From positions 1,674,001-1,738,000 of the forward strand of contig NZ_JBJHZY010000001.1 of assembly GCF_045310525.1 (NCBI RefSeq): 64,000 bases of DNA. Direction: 5' to 3'. Shown piece by piece: positions 1 to 7,434 of the stretch. The number at the start of each line of letters is the position of its first letter. The first letter of the stretch is position 1. The stretch is from Clostridium_AT radicumherbarum (GTDB lineage: Bacteria; Bacillota; Clostridia; Clostridiales; Clostridiaceae). Position numbers and translations under genes: made by a program. Below the pieces are notes generated by a model. It was not told where the DNA came from. It worked only from the letters and a program-made list of their open reading frames with translations, and ran no database searches.

Positions 1-77
1 ACGGTAGCTCCATTAACATCCACTCTTGAAAGATTTTCATTAAGCACACACTTTCCATCCTTTGAAATAAAGATTAA
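1..77 (-). pseudogene. Possible coding fragment running off the left edge
   Basis: Read on the minus strand, this stretch stays open after a TGA at 78-80 and runs off the window. The deduced residues (motif SKDGKCVLNENLSRVDVNGA) look like real protein rather than noise. No start codon with a ribosome binding site is visible, so it is either the inside of a broken gene or chance. The family is not recognised. Confidence 0.25.
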
Positions 78-120
78 TCAAATTGCTAAAATTTGAATAA
101 GAAGCAATAAATAATTCTAA

Positions 121-303
121 AAAAAGTTAAGTCGAAATATGAGAAAAATGCGACATAACATAGAAATTAAAATTCGAATAATGATCTTTGAAAATTGAAT
201 AATGCGGTGAAAAAAAAATATGAAAATCCGCTTTTATTTATAAGATTCATGGTATAAATTACCACAGAAAGATATAATTAGAAGTAGTTAAGAGAGAATA
301 GTA
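121..303 (+). repeat. Intergenic terminator-promoter repeat, copy A (5' part decayed)
   Basis: This copy lacks a clear terminator hairpin but keeps the middle, the right end TGAATAATGCGGTG at 196-209 and the long right arm with TATAAT at 273-278. It lies directly upstream of the lipoprotein gene at 380. It aligns with copies F, G and H, including the TTTGAAAATTG block before the right end and the AATTAGAAGTA block after TATAAT. Confidence 0.85.
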
Positions 304-379
304 AATTAAGACGAAGCAATTTTGTAAATAAACAAGCATAGAATACAATGATAAGTTTATTAATTTAGGAGATGATAAA

Positions 380-904
380 GTGAATAAACTATTAGGAATC
401 ATATGCTTAATAACATTATTAATTTGTGGTTGTAGTGCAAATAAAGTCTATAATAAGGTTGAAAATAACACCAAGCCTAACGAAAGTGTACAACCAGCAA
501 AGCAAATATCAGACCAGTTAAAAACTTTAACCTTTAACGACCAAATTCAAGTAGAAGAAATAATTAGAGAGTATTTTTCTGCCTTAGAGAAAAAGGATTA
601 TTCTACAGCATGGGAACTGACTTCTTCAGAACAGAAGAAAGTATACTCAAAAGAAGAAGCATTAAAAAATCATTGGGGATTAGAGTCTATAAAACTTATA
701 TCTATGAAAGGATATATGCCATCAGAAAAATACGCAGTTGATTCTGTCCCACCTAATACACCTACTATATGGTTTACTGTCACACTTGATATACAGCCAA
801 CTCCCAATAGTTCATGGAATAAAGGTGTAAATGTCCCTTTTGTAAATGTAGTAAAAAATAGTAATGGAAAGTGGAAAATAGATGGTCTTGCTACAGGTCC
901 GTAA
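380..904 (+). CDS. Lipoprotein with DUF4829/NTF2-like domain
   Basis: The 174-residue product starts with a signal peptide ending in the lipobox-like ICGC, so it should be lipid-anchored on the outer face of the membrane. Residues about 60-170 (EEIIREYFSALEKKDYSTAW, then a GKWKIDG strand near the end) resemble the DUF4829/NTF2-like fold common in clostridial lipoproteins. The domain call is by eye. The GTG start follows AGGAGA at 367-372. Transcription probably starts from TATAAT at 273-278 in repeat copy A. The function is unknown; such domains usually bind a ligand or partner outside the cell. Confidence 0.75.
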   Translation: MNKLLGIICLITLLICGCSANKVYNKVENNTKPNESVQPAKQISDQLKTLTFNDQIQVEEIIREYFSALEKKDYSTAWELTSSEQKKVYSKEEALKNHWGLESIKLISMKGYMPSEKYAVDSVPPNTPTIWFTVTLDIQPTPNSSWNKGVNVPFVNVVKNSNGKWKIDGLATGP

Positions 905-1048
905 TTTAATTGTTGAATGGTAATGTTCTTATTAAGAAACTTATAATGAATGCTTATGAACACTACACTTATATATTCTTAAATTATTTGAAGGTGACGG
1001 AAGTTTTCACAAAGTCTCTCCAGATAAAAAAAATAACAGCACTAATAC

Positions 1049-1083
1049 GCAATCTTCTTATATTGTTGAACAACAGTAAAATA
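1049..1083 (+). repeat. Short palindromic gene-boundary repeat (TTGTTGAACAA type)
   Basis: The sequence contains TTGTTGAACAA, an 11-bp palindrome with a single central base, preceded by TTCTTATA and followed by CAGTAAAAT. Similar copies lie at about 10447, 22424, 25537, 26072, 26950, 29520 and 30045, nearly always just after a stop codon and just before the next gene. Confidence 0.5.
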
Positions 1084-1123
1084 AAACTTATTAAAACTTT
1101 CAAGTAAGGGGGAAAGGAATGAA

Positions 1124-1552
1124 GTGTTTAAAAACTATAAAAAGGCTTTAATTATGTCTATAGTAATAATAGCCGTATTATTGGGAGTATTAGTGTCATA
1201 TTTACTTATCAGTAGAGAACCAAATGAAGGGGAAATCAAAGCTGTTTCAAAAGCTAAAGCAGTTATGGGGTATAGTAATTTTCCTGATAAACCAGATAAA
1301 GTTAAGGGAATTATAAATGGGGGAGGTCCATATCCAGGCATCAAAATACCTGGTGAATTTGAGACAAAGGTAAAGTTAAAAATTGATAGTACCTACCAGG
1401 TTACTTTTACTGAATATTGGAATAGCAAAGATTTTAAATATGAAGGTTCAAAAGATGGAACACAAAGTCATTTTATAATATTTGAGGTTAAGGGCAATAA
1501 CGTGAAAGGAATTAAGGATGGTGGAGACTTTTCACCTGAACAAGTAAAATAG
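1124..1552 (+). CDS. Membrane-anchored protein of unknown function
   Basis: The product has 142 residues. One hydrophobic segment at about 8-28 acts as an uncleaved signal anchor. The rest (about 29-142) should lie outside the cell and is rich in beta-type and Gly/Pro-containing sequence such as NGGGPYPGIKIPGEF. The GTG start follows a strong AAGGGGGAAAGG site. No lipobox Cys is present. I do not recognise the family. It stands alone between the short boundary repeat upstream and a DUF4177 gene downstream. Confidence 0.7.
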   Translation: MFKNYKKALIMSIVIIAVLLGVLVSYLLISREPNEGEIKAVSKAKAVMGYSNFPDKPDKVKGIINGGGPYPGIKIPGEFETKVKLKIDSTYQVTFTEYWNSKDFKYEGSKDGTQSHFIIFEVKGNNVKGIKDGGDFSPEQVK

Positions 1553-1627
1553 CTACTATTAGTTCGTAATAAATTACGTCTCAATCGTAAAATATTATTC
1601 TTTAAAATAATTAATTGGGAGGTAACT

Positions 1628-1819
1628 ATGAGTTTTAAATATTTATATGTTGAGTCCAAATCAAAAGGATTGTTCTCTGACGCAAATCATAGAGAATTGA
1701 TTGATAAGTATGCCTCAGAAGGTTGGAGATATGTAAATGCAATTCCTTCTTCGTTCTACGCAAATAATGGTCAACCAAAAACTTTTGACTTAATATTTGA
1801 AAAGAGTGATGATGAATAA
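1628..1819 (+). CDS. DUF4177 family small protein
   Basis: This 63-residue soluble protein has the DUF4177 pattern: an N-terminal strand (FKYLYVES), a helix ending in the signature EGWRYVNAI, and a C-terminal strand FDLIFEKS. The family's usual length is about 50-70 residues, so the gene is complete. Its role is unknown. GGGAGGT lies just upstream of the ATG. It is followed directly by repeat copy B, whose hairpin should end the transcript. Confidence 0.8.
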   Translation: MSFKYLYVESKSKGLFSDANHRELIDKYASEGWRYVNAIPSSFYANNGQPKTFDLIFEKSDDE

Positions 1820-1828
1820 TTTTCTAAT

Positions 1829-1935
1829 TTAACGTTATAACAATAAAAAAAGAATAATTATTTTGAACACCGCATTATTCATGATTGAATTTTGCGGTGT
1901 TTTTACGTCGCAATTCAATACCTATACGACGAAAG
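1829..1935 (+). repeat. Intergenic repeat, copy B (terminator half only)
   Basis: The hairpin at 1867-1904 pairs ACACCGCA with TGCGGTGT and is followed by TTTTT, so it is an intrinsic terminator for the upstream gene. The repeat runs on through GTCGCAATTCAATA and then breaks off. Its right end and promoter arm are missing, and a minus-strand small gene begins immediately afterwards. Confidence 0.85.
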
Positions 1936-1939
1936 AATA

Positions 1940-2065
1940 TTATTTATCTTTATCTGCCGTAACTAGAATGTAGACACCAACAGCAATAATTATTAGACCT
2001 ATAAATGTAAATATGCTAACAACCAGTTCGTTATAATTACTTAAGAAATCAACTATATTATCCAT
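1940..2065 (-). CDS. Single-span small membrane protein (41 aa)
   Basis: A minus-strand gene encodes 41 residues: a short polar N-terminus (MDNIVDFLSNYNE), one membrane span at about residues 14-35 (FTFIGLIIIAVGVYILV) and a charged tail ADKDK. The ATG is preceded by a good site, GAAAGGATG, which supports it being a real gene. It faces the opposite way from its neighbours and lies where repeat copy B is truncated, so it may have arrived with the event that cut the repeat. The function is unknown. Confidence 0.6.
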   Translation of the reverse strand: MDNIVDFLSNYNELVVSIFTFIGLIIIAVGVYILVTADKDK

Positions 2066-2296
2066 AATTACATCCTTTCATTTAAAGGTTGCTTATGTTT
2101 ATTATTACAAAAGATATATTTTGTATGTATATAAGCATTTTGAAATATAGTTATACAATGTTTCACATAATACAGTAGGGACAGCATGAAAATAAGAAAA
2201 TGCTACATAGCTACAAAAATTTTATTGTAACAATATAATAAAGATGTTATGATTTTAGTGTAGTAAAGTGGAATTTGTAATGTTGGGAGAGTTGTA

Positions 2297-2761
2297 ATGG
2301 GATATAACGTTGTAGATGTGCTTAATAAAGCTATAAATATTACAATTCGCAAAAGGTCTATATATGAAAGTTTAGGACAAAGAAAGTGTGATATTCTAGC
2401 AGTAAAAATAATGTCAAAGGCCTTAGTAAAAGAAATGGATAGAACAATTCAGTATTATGAGAAATTAAAAAATGAAGTAGAGCCTGAAGAAATTGATTTC
2501 TATATTTATGATAAAATATCTTTTTTAATAGATGAATTTAATAAAAAAATAAATGTGACAGAAATAAACAATATAAAGGATTATTTAAAGTTTTCACTTG
2601 ATGTAGAGAAAGGCGGAAAATCTGTACTTATTGATGTTCAAGGTAGATTTGTGAAAAATAAAAGTGATATAAATACCAAAACTTATAAAATATTATCGGA
2701 CATAATTTATAATAAAGAGAAGCTTATTACAACACTTGAAAAGATTATGAAAATCGAATAA
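2297..2761 (+). CDS. Hypothetical soluble helical protein
   Basis: The 154-residue product has no signal peptide or membrane segment and is predicted to be mostly helical and charged. Its first half (RKCDILAVKIMSKALVKEMD) reads like long amphipathic helices, and its second half holds a short strand-like part (SVLIDVQGRF). GGGAGAG lies upstream of the ATG. No family is recognised. It ends against repeat copy C, which supplies its terminator. Confidence 0.65.
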   Translation: MGYNVVDVLNKAINITIRKRSIYESLGQRKCDILAVKIMSKALVKEMDRTIQYYEKLKNEVEPEEIDFYIYDKISFLIDEFNKKINVTEINNIKDYLKFSLDVEKGGKSVLIDVQGRFVKNKSDINTKTYKILSDIIYNKEKLITTLEKIMKIE

Positions 2762-2762
2762 T

Positions 2763-2845
2763 TATTCTTAATGCCGTATTATTCAGAAATGAGTACTACG
2801 GTGTTTTTATTTGTTCTTTGAAAACTGAATAATACGGTATTTATA
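2763..2845 (+). repeat. Intergenic repeat, copy C (short form)
   Basis: The hairpin at about 2772-2808 pairs GCCGTATTATTC with GAGTACTACGG and ends in TTTTT. The right end TGAATAATACGGTA at 2826-2839 follows after only about 17 bp, so the middle of the element is deleted. A TATAAT box (TGATATAAT) at 2903-2908 serves the next gene. Confidence 0.8.
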
Positions 2846-2962
2846 TGTTCTTACAAATTATAATTTACTCTTGTATCTAGTGTGATTATATGTAAAATAT
2901 GATATAATTATCCTTGAGATGGTGGAATCGCAAATAATGTGAAGCAGTGAGGAGCGATTAGT

Positions 2963-3244
2963 GTGAGTATAACTTATGTGGTTATAGAAGGTATAATTTC
3001 AGTAGTACTATTTCTTCACTATAGGAAGAACAAACCTTTATACGCATATGTTTTAGCAGTATTTATATTAATTGATTTGGTTGTTAGATTGTCAAGCCTT
3101 TTTATTTATATACCAACTATAATAAAATCTTTATCAAGTGGATTTGTAGACCTTGCTTTCATAATATTTTTATTTTATTGGGCAAAGGAAGCAGATGAGA
3201 CACTTGAAGATACTGATGGTATAAGAATAAAGAGACAGAAATAA
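2963..3244 (+). CDS. Small multi-pass membrane protein
   Basis: The product has 93 residues with three predicted membrane segments (about 3-20, 27-50 and 58-76) and a charged cytoplasmic tail. The GTG start follows GAGGAGCG. It has no recognisable family motif. A TGATATAAT promoter box lies about 55 bp upstream, and repeat copy D follows the stop, so it appears to be a self-contained unit. Confidence 0.65.
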   Translation: MSITYVVIEGIISVVLFLHYRKNKPLYAYVLAVFILIDLVVRLSSLFIYIPTIIKSLSSGFVDLAFIIFLFYWAKEADETLEDTDGIRIKRQK

Positions 3245-3289
3245 ACTTCAACTTTCATAATTTTTTTAATGACTCAACTAAAAAATGAA

Positions 3290-3345
3290 TATTTTCTTTA
3301 AATACCGTATTATTCAGAAAAAATGAGTAATAGGGTATTTTTGTT
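3290..3345 (+). repeat. Intergenic repeat, copy D (hairpin only)
   Basis: Only the terminator remains, at 3302-3342: ATACCGTATTATTC pairs imperfectly with GAGTAATAGGGTAT and is followed by TTTTT. The right end and promoter arm are absent. Confidence 0.7.
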
Positions 3346-3478
3346 TTTAAAATTATATTTAGAAGGATTTTGAACTGCTTTATAGAATATATTTATAAAA
3401 CTACAATGATAAAACGAAGCGAGCCAATGAAGCGTCACAACTAGAGTGAAATTGAAATAAGAGTCAGGGGGAGGTTTT

Positions 3479-4249
3479 GTGGGAAGTATGGATGAGAGTG
3501 TGTCATTAAATAATGTAGTGGAAATAAATCAAGAGGTTATCCAAACTACTGGCAAGAAGTTATGGAATCCTAAGGGCTTTTTAATTCTTAGTATTCTGTT
3601 CTCTTTTCTACCAGCTGCAATTTTGTATTCTTTAAATTATGGTAGATTAGGGTTTTCTAAAAAGAAAAATATTTCATTGCTAATTTCAATTATTGCTTTT
3701 GCAATTATGATATCAATGGCACTTTTAATTAATCTAAGCATATTAAAGGGTATTTTCTATGGCCTAAATATAGGAGCAGCTGTATATATGAGACAAGATC
3801 AGTCCAAGTTATTTGAAAACCATGTATTAAACGGTGGACGAAAAGCATCTTACTTAGTTCCAGTCCTAGTAAGTACAGTTATTACAGCAATATTTCTGGT
3901 ATTGATGTTCTATTCAATTAATATCCCAGATCAGAAATTAATGTTTAATGGCAGCGAGCTTTACTTTACAGAGAATGTACAAAAAAGTGATGCAGAGAAA
4001 TTGGGGACTTATCTAAGTGAACAAGGCTTTTTTAACGAAAACAGAAAAGTTTCTGTCAAGATCGATAAAAAATCTACAACATATGAGTTCTCTTTAATTA
4101 TAGACAAAAGTAGTCTAGAGGACAAAAATTTAGAACAGTCTGCTAAGGACATGAGTACGGAATTGTCAAAAAACGTGTTTAATAATAACAAAGTAAATAT
4201 TAACCTTTGTGACAATGTCTTTAAACCGTTAAAAACCATATCTAATTAA
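3479..4249 (+). CDS. Polytopic membrane protein with extracellular C-terminal domain
   Basis: The product has 256 residues. A cytoplasmic N-terminus of about 34 residues is followed by four hydrophobic segments (about 35-52, 64-84, 86-103 and 125-147). A soluble domain of about 108 residues (148-256) follows, with alternating strands and helices (VSVKIDKKSTTYEFSLIID). The GTG start at 3479 follows GGGGGAGG; an ATG three codons later is the alternative. No family is recognised. Repeat copy E lies about 100 bp downstream. Confidence 0.65.
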   Translation: MGSMDESVSLNNVVEINQEVIQTTGKKLWNPKGFLILSILFSFLPAAILYSLNYGRLGFSKKKNISLLISIIAFAIMISMALLINLSILKGIFYGLNIGAAVYMRQDQSKLFENHVLNGGRKASYLVPVLVSTVITAIFLVLMFYSINIPDQKLMFNGSELYFTENVQKSDAEKLGTYLSEQGFFNENRKVSVKIDKKSTTYEFSLIIDKSSLEDKNLEQSAKDMSTELSKNVFNNNKVNINLCDNVFKPLKTISN

Positions 4250-4344
4250 AATTTAACTTGAGTAAGTACTATAATTAAAAGTGGTTTTTTGAATTGGCAT
4301 ATTTAGATATCGACCTTTACTTATTTAAGTTGGATATATTTAAT

Positions 4345-4540
4345 ACACATTTCTCTTATTTAACGTCTCAAAAATAAAGAGCCGAATAATTATTTAAAAC
4401 ACCGCATTATTCAGAATTGAATATTGCGGTGTTTTTAAGTCGCAATTCAATACTAAGACAACCTATGAGTAAAAGACGACATATCTGTAAAATTCAATAA
4501 TACGAATAATGTTCTTTGAAAATTGAATAATACGGTATTA
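4345..4540 (+). repeat. Intergenic repeat, copy E
   Basis: This is a near-complete core. The terminator at 4399-4436 (ACACCGCA with TGCGGTGT, then TTTTT) is followed by the GTCGCAATTCAATACTAAGA block and the right end TGAATAATACGGTA at 4524-4537. The usual promoter arm is replaced by unrelated sequence, although a TATAAT-like box occurs near 4570. Confidence 0.85.
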
Positions 4541-4639
4541 ATGATATATATTAAGGAATAACTGTTGTATAATTATAGTATTATGTGAGTTAGTTTTTTA
4601 TTAAACTACTTAATAAATTTGAATTTGCAAGGAGTTTTT

Positions 4640-5008
4640 ATGGAAAGTTATTCACAAGAAAAATTACAAAGTGCAATAAAAATTATATCTTCAACTATCA
4701 ATAACTGTGAAAAAATTCAACCTAAATTTGCAGAGGGCACATCACAACATTCTCTTTTAAGGAACAGAATTAGTGCATTAAAAATTTCTAAATGTTTGCT
4801 GGAAAGAGATGCAGACATAGAGATATATAGCAAGATTGATTTGGAAAAAGCATTGCCACCTGTGATTTCAATTATAAATAAAACTGAAAAAGCTAGAAGT
4901 AAGTATGAAGAAGGCAGTGCTCAGTTTAAGAGAGTTACACCGATAATAGAAGCAATGTATATTTCTAAGGCATTAATAGAAAAAGAAATTGCACTAAGAA
5001 ATCAGTAG
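4640..5008 (+). CDS. Small helical protein with internal duplication
   Basis: This 122-residue soluble protein is made of two similar halves. Each has the order helix, a turn with EGT/EGS (KFAEGTSQ and KYEEGSAQF), helix, then ISKCLLERD or ISKALIEKE. The second half starts near residue 66. The ATG at 4640 is chosen because AAGGAG lies 6 bp upstream; an upstream TTG would place that site inside the gene. The function is unknown, and the repeated fold suggests a four-helix binding module. Confidence 0.7.
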   Translation: MESYSQEKLQSAIKIISSTINNCEKIQPKFAEGTSQHSLLRNRISALKISKCLLERDADIEIYSKIDLEKALPPVISIINKTEKARSKYEEGSAQFKRVTPIIEAMYISKALIEKEIALRNQ

Positions 5009-5084
5009 CTACCAATTAATAGAGCTGAAAAATTCCAGTTTTTTGATTAGATCCTTGAAGATATAAGGAGAACAAAATTAAGAT

Positions 5085-5330
5085 TATTGTTAAAATACCG
5101 TATTATTCAAAATGAATATGCGGTATTTTTAGTTCGCAATACAAGAATAAGACATCCTATGTGAAAAATGCGATATAACTATAGAAATTGATAATACGAA
5201 TAATGACCTTTGGTAATTGAATAATGTGTTGAAAAATTAGTACGAAAATCCTCTGTAATCTATAAGGCTCATGGAATTAATTACTATTAAATGATATAAT
5301 TAGAAAGTGATTGAGATAGAATAGTAAATA
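5085..5330 (+). repeat. Intergenic terminator-promoter repeat, copy F (long form)
   Basis: This copy has the terminator at 5095-5130 (ATACCG... with CGGTAT, then TTTTT), the conserved middle, a decayed right end TGAATAATGTGTTG at 5218-5231 and the full promoter arm with TGATATAAT (TATAAT at 5295-5300). It supplies the leader of the small membrane gene that follows. Confidence 0.85.
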
Positions 5331-5331
5331 A

Positions 5332-5607
5332 TTGTGTACTAAAGCTTATTTATATTTTGGGGGGTGGGGTATTATAAATAGGTTTCGAATTATAGCAGTA
5401 ACTTTTATAGCAATTGCTATTATACTCTCCAATATAATGTGTGCTAGCGTTGCTTTTGAATATTCCAACATGATATGGGGCATAAAGTATGCGGGTTACA
5501 GTGCTCCAGCAAATGTAGCCTTTTTACTAGCTATTCCATATATTATAGGAATTTTAAATTGTACCATCCTTTCTTATATCTTTTGGAGAAAGTCTAAAAA
5601 TCACTAA
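5332..5607 (+). CDS. Small membrane protein; start codon uncertain
   Basis: The frame encodes up to 91 residues with two or three hydrophobic segments (about 19-41 and 62-86) and a basic tail. The only conventional start is TTG at 5332, which lacks a ribosome binding site. A very strong G-rich site at 5359-5369 (GGGGGGTGGGG) instead points to ATT at 5371 or ATA at 5374, giving a product that begins at the INRFRII segment. Either the gene uses a rare start codon or a normal start was lost. The promoter lies in repeat copy F. The family is not recognised. Confidence 0.5.
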   Translation: MCTKAYLYFGGWGIINRFRIIAVTFIAIAIILSNIMCASVAFEYSNMIWGIKYAGYSAPANVAFLLAIPYIIGILNCTILSYIFWRKSKNH

Positions 5608-5728
5608 ATGTTCATAATTTATAGTACGAAACTTTCTTTTCTTATGTCGCAAGGGTAAAATAAAGCGTCTTAAGCGTAAAAAATTGAGAAGTAAAGGCAA
5701 GCACATTTTTATGGGGGGAAAACTGATT

Positions 5729-6427
5729 ATGAATTTTATCAAAGGTTTTTTTACAATAGATAAAGAGTATAAAGATACAGTAGAAAAATACAATTACAAG
5801 GATGGCATTTCAGCAATTACATTTTACCTATTAGTTATAGTTCTTTACTATGTAATGGGGGTTTTGTATGGCAAAAAAAATTTATATTTAGGTTATGAGG
5901 CTAACCTTTTTCTGGCAATATTATGCATTTTATTTGTGTTGTTTTATAAACAGCCGATAAAAACAATAGGGTTTGGCAAAAAGAATCTATCAAAGTCATT
6001 AATTTTAGGGCTGGTACTGTCAGCAGTCCTTCTAATTATAAATCTTATTTTAGGAATTTCAGGTGGATATCGTTTTAATACTGCTTCAAAACTAATTTTA
6101 AACTTTGGCTATTACTTTTTTGTAATAGCACTTGTAGAAGAAATCATATTCAGAGGATTTATTCAGACAAGAATTTATGGAATTATCGAGAAGCCCTTCA
6201 TCGCAGTAATAGTAACGGCATTTATGTTTATGGCTTTTCATATTCCTTTTCAAATGGGTGCATCACATATGAAATTTTTGGCGTATGTTTCAAACAATTA
6301 TATAACACTCCTATTCACATTTTTATGGCATATTGTATTCAATTTTCTGTATACAAAATATAACTCTATTGCCGCACCTACAGTATTTCATGCTGTTATG
6401 GATTGGTGCAACGTGCTCTTTAAATGA
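5729..6427 (+). CDS. CPBP-family intramembrane glutamic endopeptidase
   Basis: The 232-residue protein has about seven to eight membrane segments and the CPBP (CAAX protease and bacteriocin-processing) motifs: EEIIFR with Glu137, Glu138 and Arg142; a membrane His171 in AFHIPF; and a late His201-Asn205 (HIVFN). The family includes Rce1-like proteases and bacteriocin self-immunity or processing proteins. The substrate here is unknown and no bacteriocin gene is visible. The ATG at 5729 is preferred because GGGGGG lies about 10 bp upstream. No clear repeat copy follows. Confidence 0.85.
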   Translation: MNFIKGFFTIDKEYKDTVEKYNYKDGISAITFYLLVIVLYYVMGVLYGKKNLYLGYEANLFLAILCILFVLFYKQPIKTIGFGKKNLSKSLILGLVLSAVLLIINLILGISGGYRFNTASKLILNFGYYFFVIALVEEIIFRGFIQTRIYGIIEKPFIAVIVTAFMFMAFHIPFQMGASHMKFLAYVSNNYITLLFTFLWHIVFNFLYTKYNSIAAPTVFHAVMDWCNVLFK

Positions 6428-6654
6428 TTATTTCGTTTTACAATTTATTTCATATATAACCTGTATTTTTGCTTTGAACATTAACAAATAAGCATATGGT
6501 AAAAATTAAAATAAACAGCGTTGGAAAACAAGTTCAAATGGGAAAATCTATATCTAAAATTAATGGATAATATCTGTACTACAAGATTATAAAGTGAGGA
6601 AAGAATGGCTGAAAAATTATGTGGTAGGATGGATTTGTAAATAATAATCTAAGT

Positions 6655-6690
6655 CAGCGATAATATTTATTGGTATTATCGCTGTTTTTT
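6655..6690 (+). terminator. Intrinsic terminator
   Basis: A perfect 11-bp stem, CAGCGATAATA with TATTATCGCTG, is followed by TTTTTT. It lies more than 200 bp after the CPBP gene. The stretch 6428-6911 otherwise holds no convincing gene, only an 11-codon open frame at about 6604 with a nearby purine-rich site. Confidence 0.85.
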
Positions 6691-6831
6691 GTTTATAAGC
6701 ATTTCATTTGGAATAATTTCCTAGTAATATATAAGTATTCAATAGATAAATAGTGGTTTACTATATTTTAAGTAAACGACAATATACTAAATTGAGAGCA
6801 AAAATGTAATATTTTATTAATTAAAAATTTA

Positions 6832-6862
6832 GTAAAACCGTTTGACGATTTTGATTGTCTAA
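6832..6862 (+). promoter_or_regulatory. Probable ECF-sigma promoter (autoregulation)
   Basis: AAAACC at 6834-6839 and GTCTAA at 6857-6862 are separated by 17 bp. This matches the ECF pattern of an AAC-type -35 and a GTC-type -10. The same AACC-N17-GTCTAA arrangement lies upstream of the second ECF gene in this window, which suggests each module is read by its own or the other's sigma factor. Confidence 0.65.
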
Positions 6863-6911
6863 TGGGTGTAAATATAAATTACATGTAATTTAAAGTTTAA
6901 GGAGTGCAATT

Positions 6912-7433
6912 ATGGATGTAGAAGATAAAGCGAAACTAGCAATTAGTGGAGATGAAAAAGCCTTTGAATATCTTATGGAAATTAATAAAGAGGGACTTTA
7001 CAGGGCAGCTTTTGCTTATGTAAAGAACGAACAGGATGCTTTGGACATTTTGCAGGAGACAGTATATAAGGCTTATATATCTATAGATAAGTTAAAGGAG
7101 CCAAAGTATTTTAAAACATGGTTAACAAGAATACTTATTAATAGTGCTTTCAACTTTATTAAAAAGAATAAAAAGATAGTACACTTAACTGATGATATAG
7201 CAAATGGCTCAAAGTCCTACGAAGGGAATACAGTAGACGAAAGAATGGATATACTTAGTTCTATTAAAAAGCTTGAGGATAAATATCAGACTGTAATAGT
7301 CCTAAAATATTTTCAGGACCTTACTATTACTGAAATTTCTGAGGTGCTAAATTGTCCATCAGGTACTGTGAAAACTCATCTAAACAAGGCATTAAGCAAA
7401 CTAAGAATATCTATGGGAGAGGAGATATTTTAA
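6912..7433 (+). CDS. ECF RNA polymerase sigma factor
   Basis: The 173-residue protein has region 2 at about residues 22-80 (NEQDALDILQETVYKAY, then FKTWLTRILIN) and region 4 at about 118-166 (FQDLTITEISEVLNCPSGTV, a helix-turn-helix). It redirects RNA polymerase to a small regulon. The next gene, one base after the stop, encodes its membrane-bound DUF4179 anti-sigma factor. This spacing is identical in the second module at 31.2 kb. The ATG follows AAGGAG. Confidence 0.92.
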   Translation: MDVEDKAKLAISGDEKAFEYLMEINKEGLYRAAFAYVKNEQDALDILQETVYKAYISIDKLKEPKYFKTWLTRILINSAFNFIKKNKKIVHLTDDIANGSKSYEGNTVDERMDILSSIKKLEDKYQTVIVLKYFQDLTITEISEVLNCPSGTVKTHLNKALSKLRISMGEEIF

Positions 7434-7434
7434 T

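Noticed and set aside
910..1107. 65-codon open frame after the first lipoprotein
   Set aside because: No ribosome binding site, unusual Ile/Lys/Leu composition, and it overlaps the short palindromic boundary repeat.
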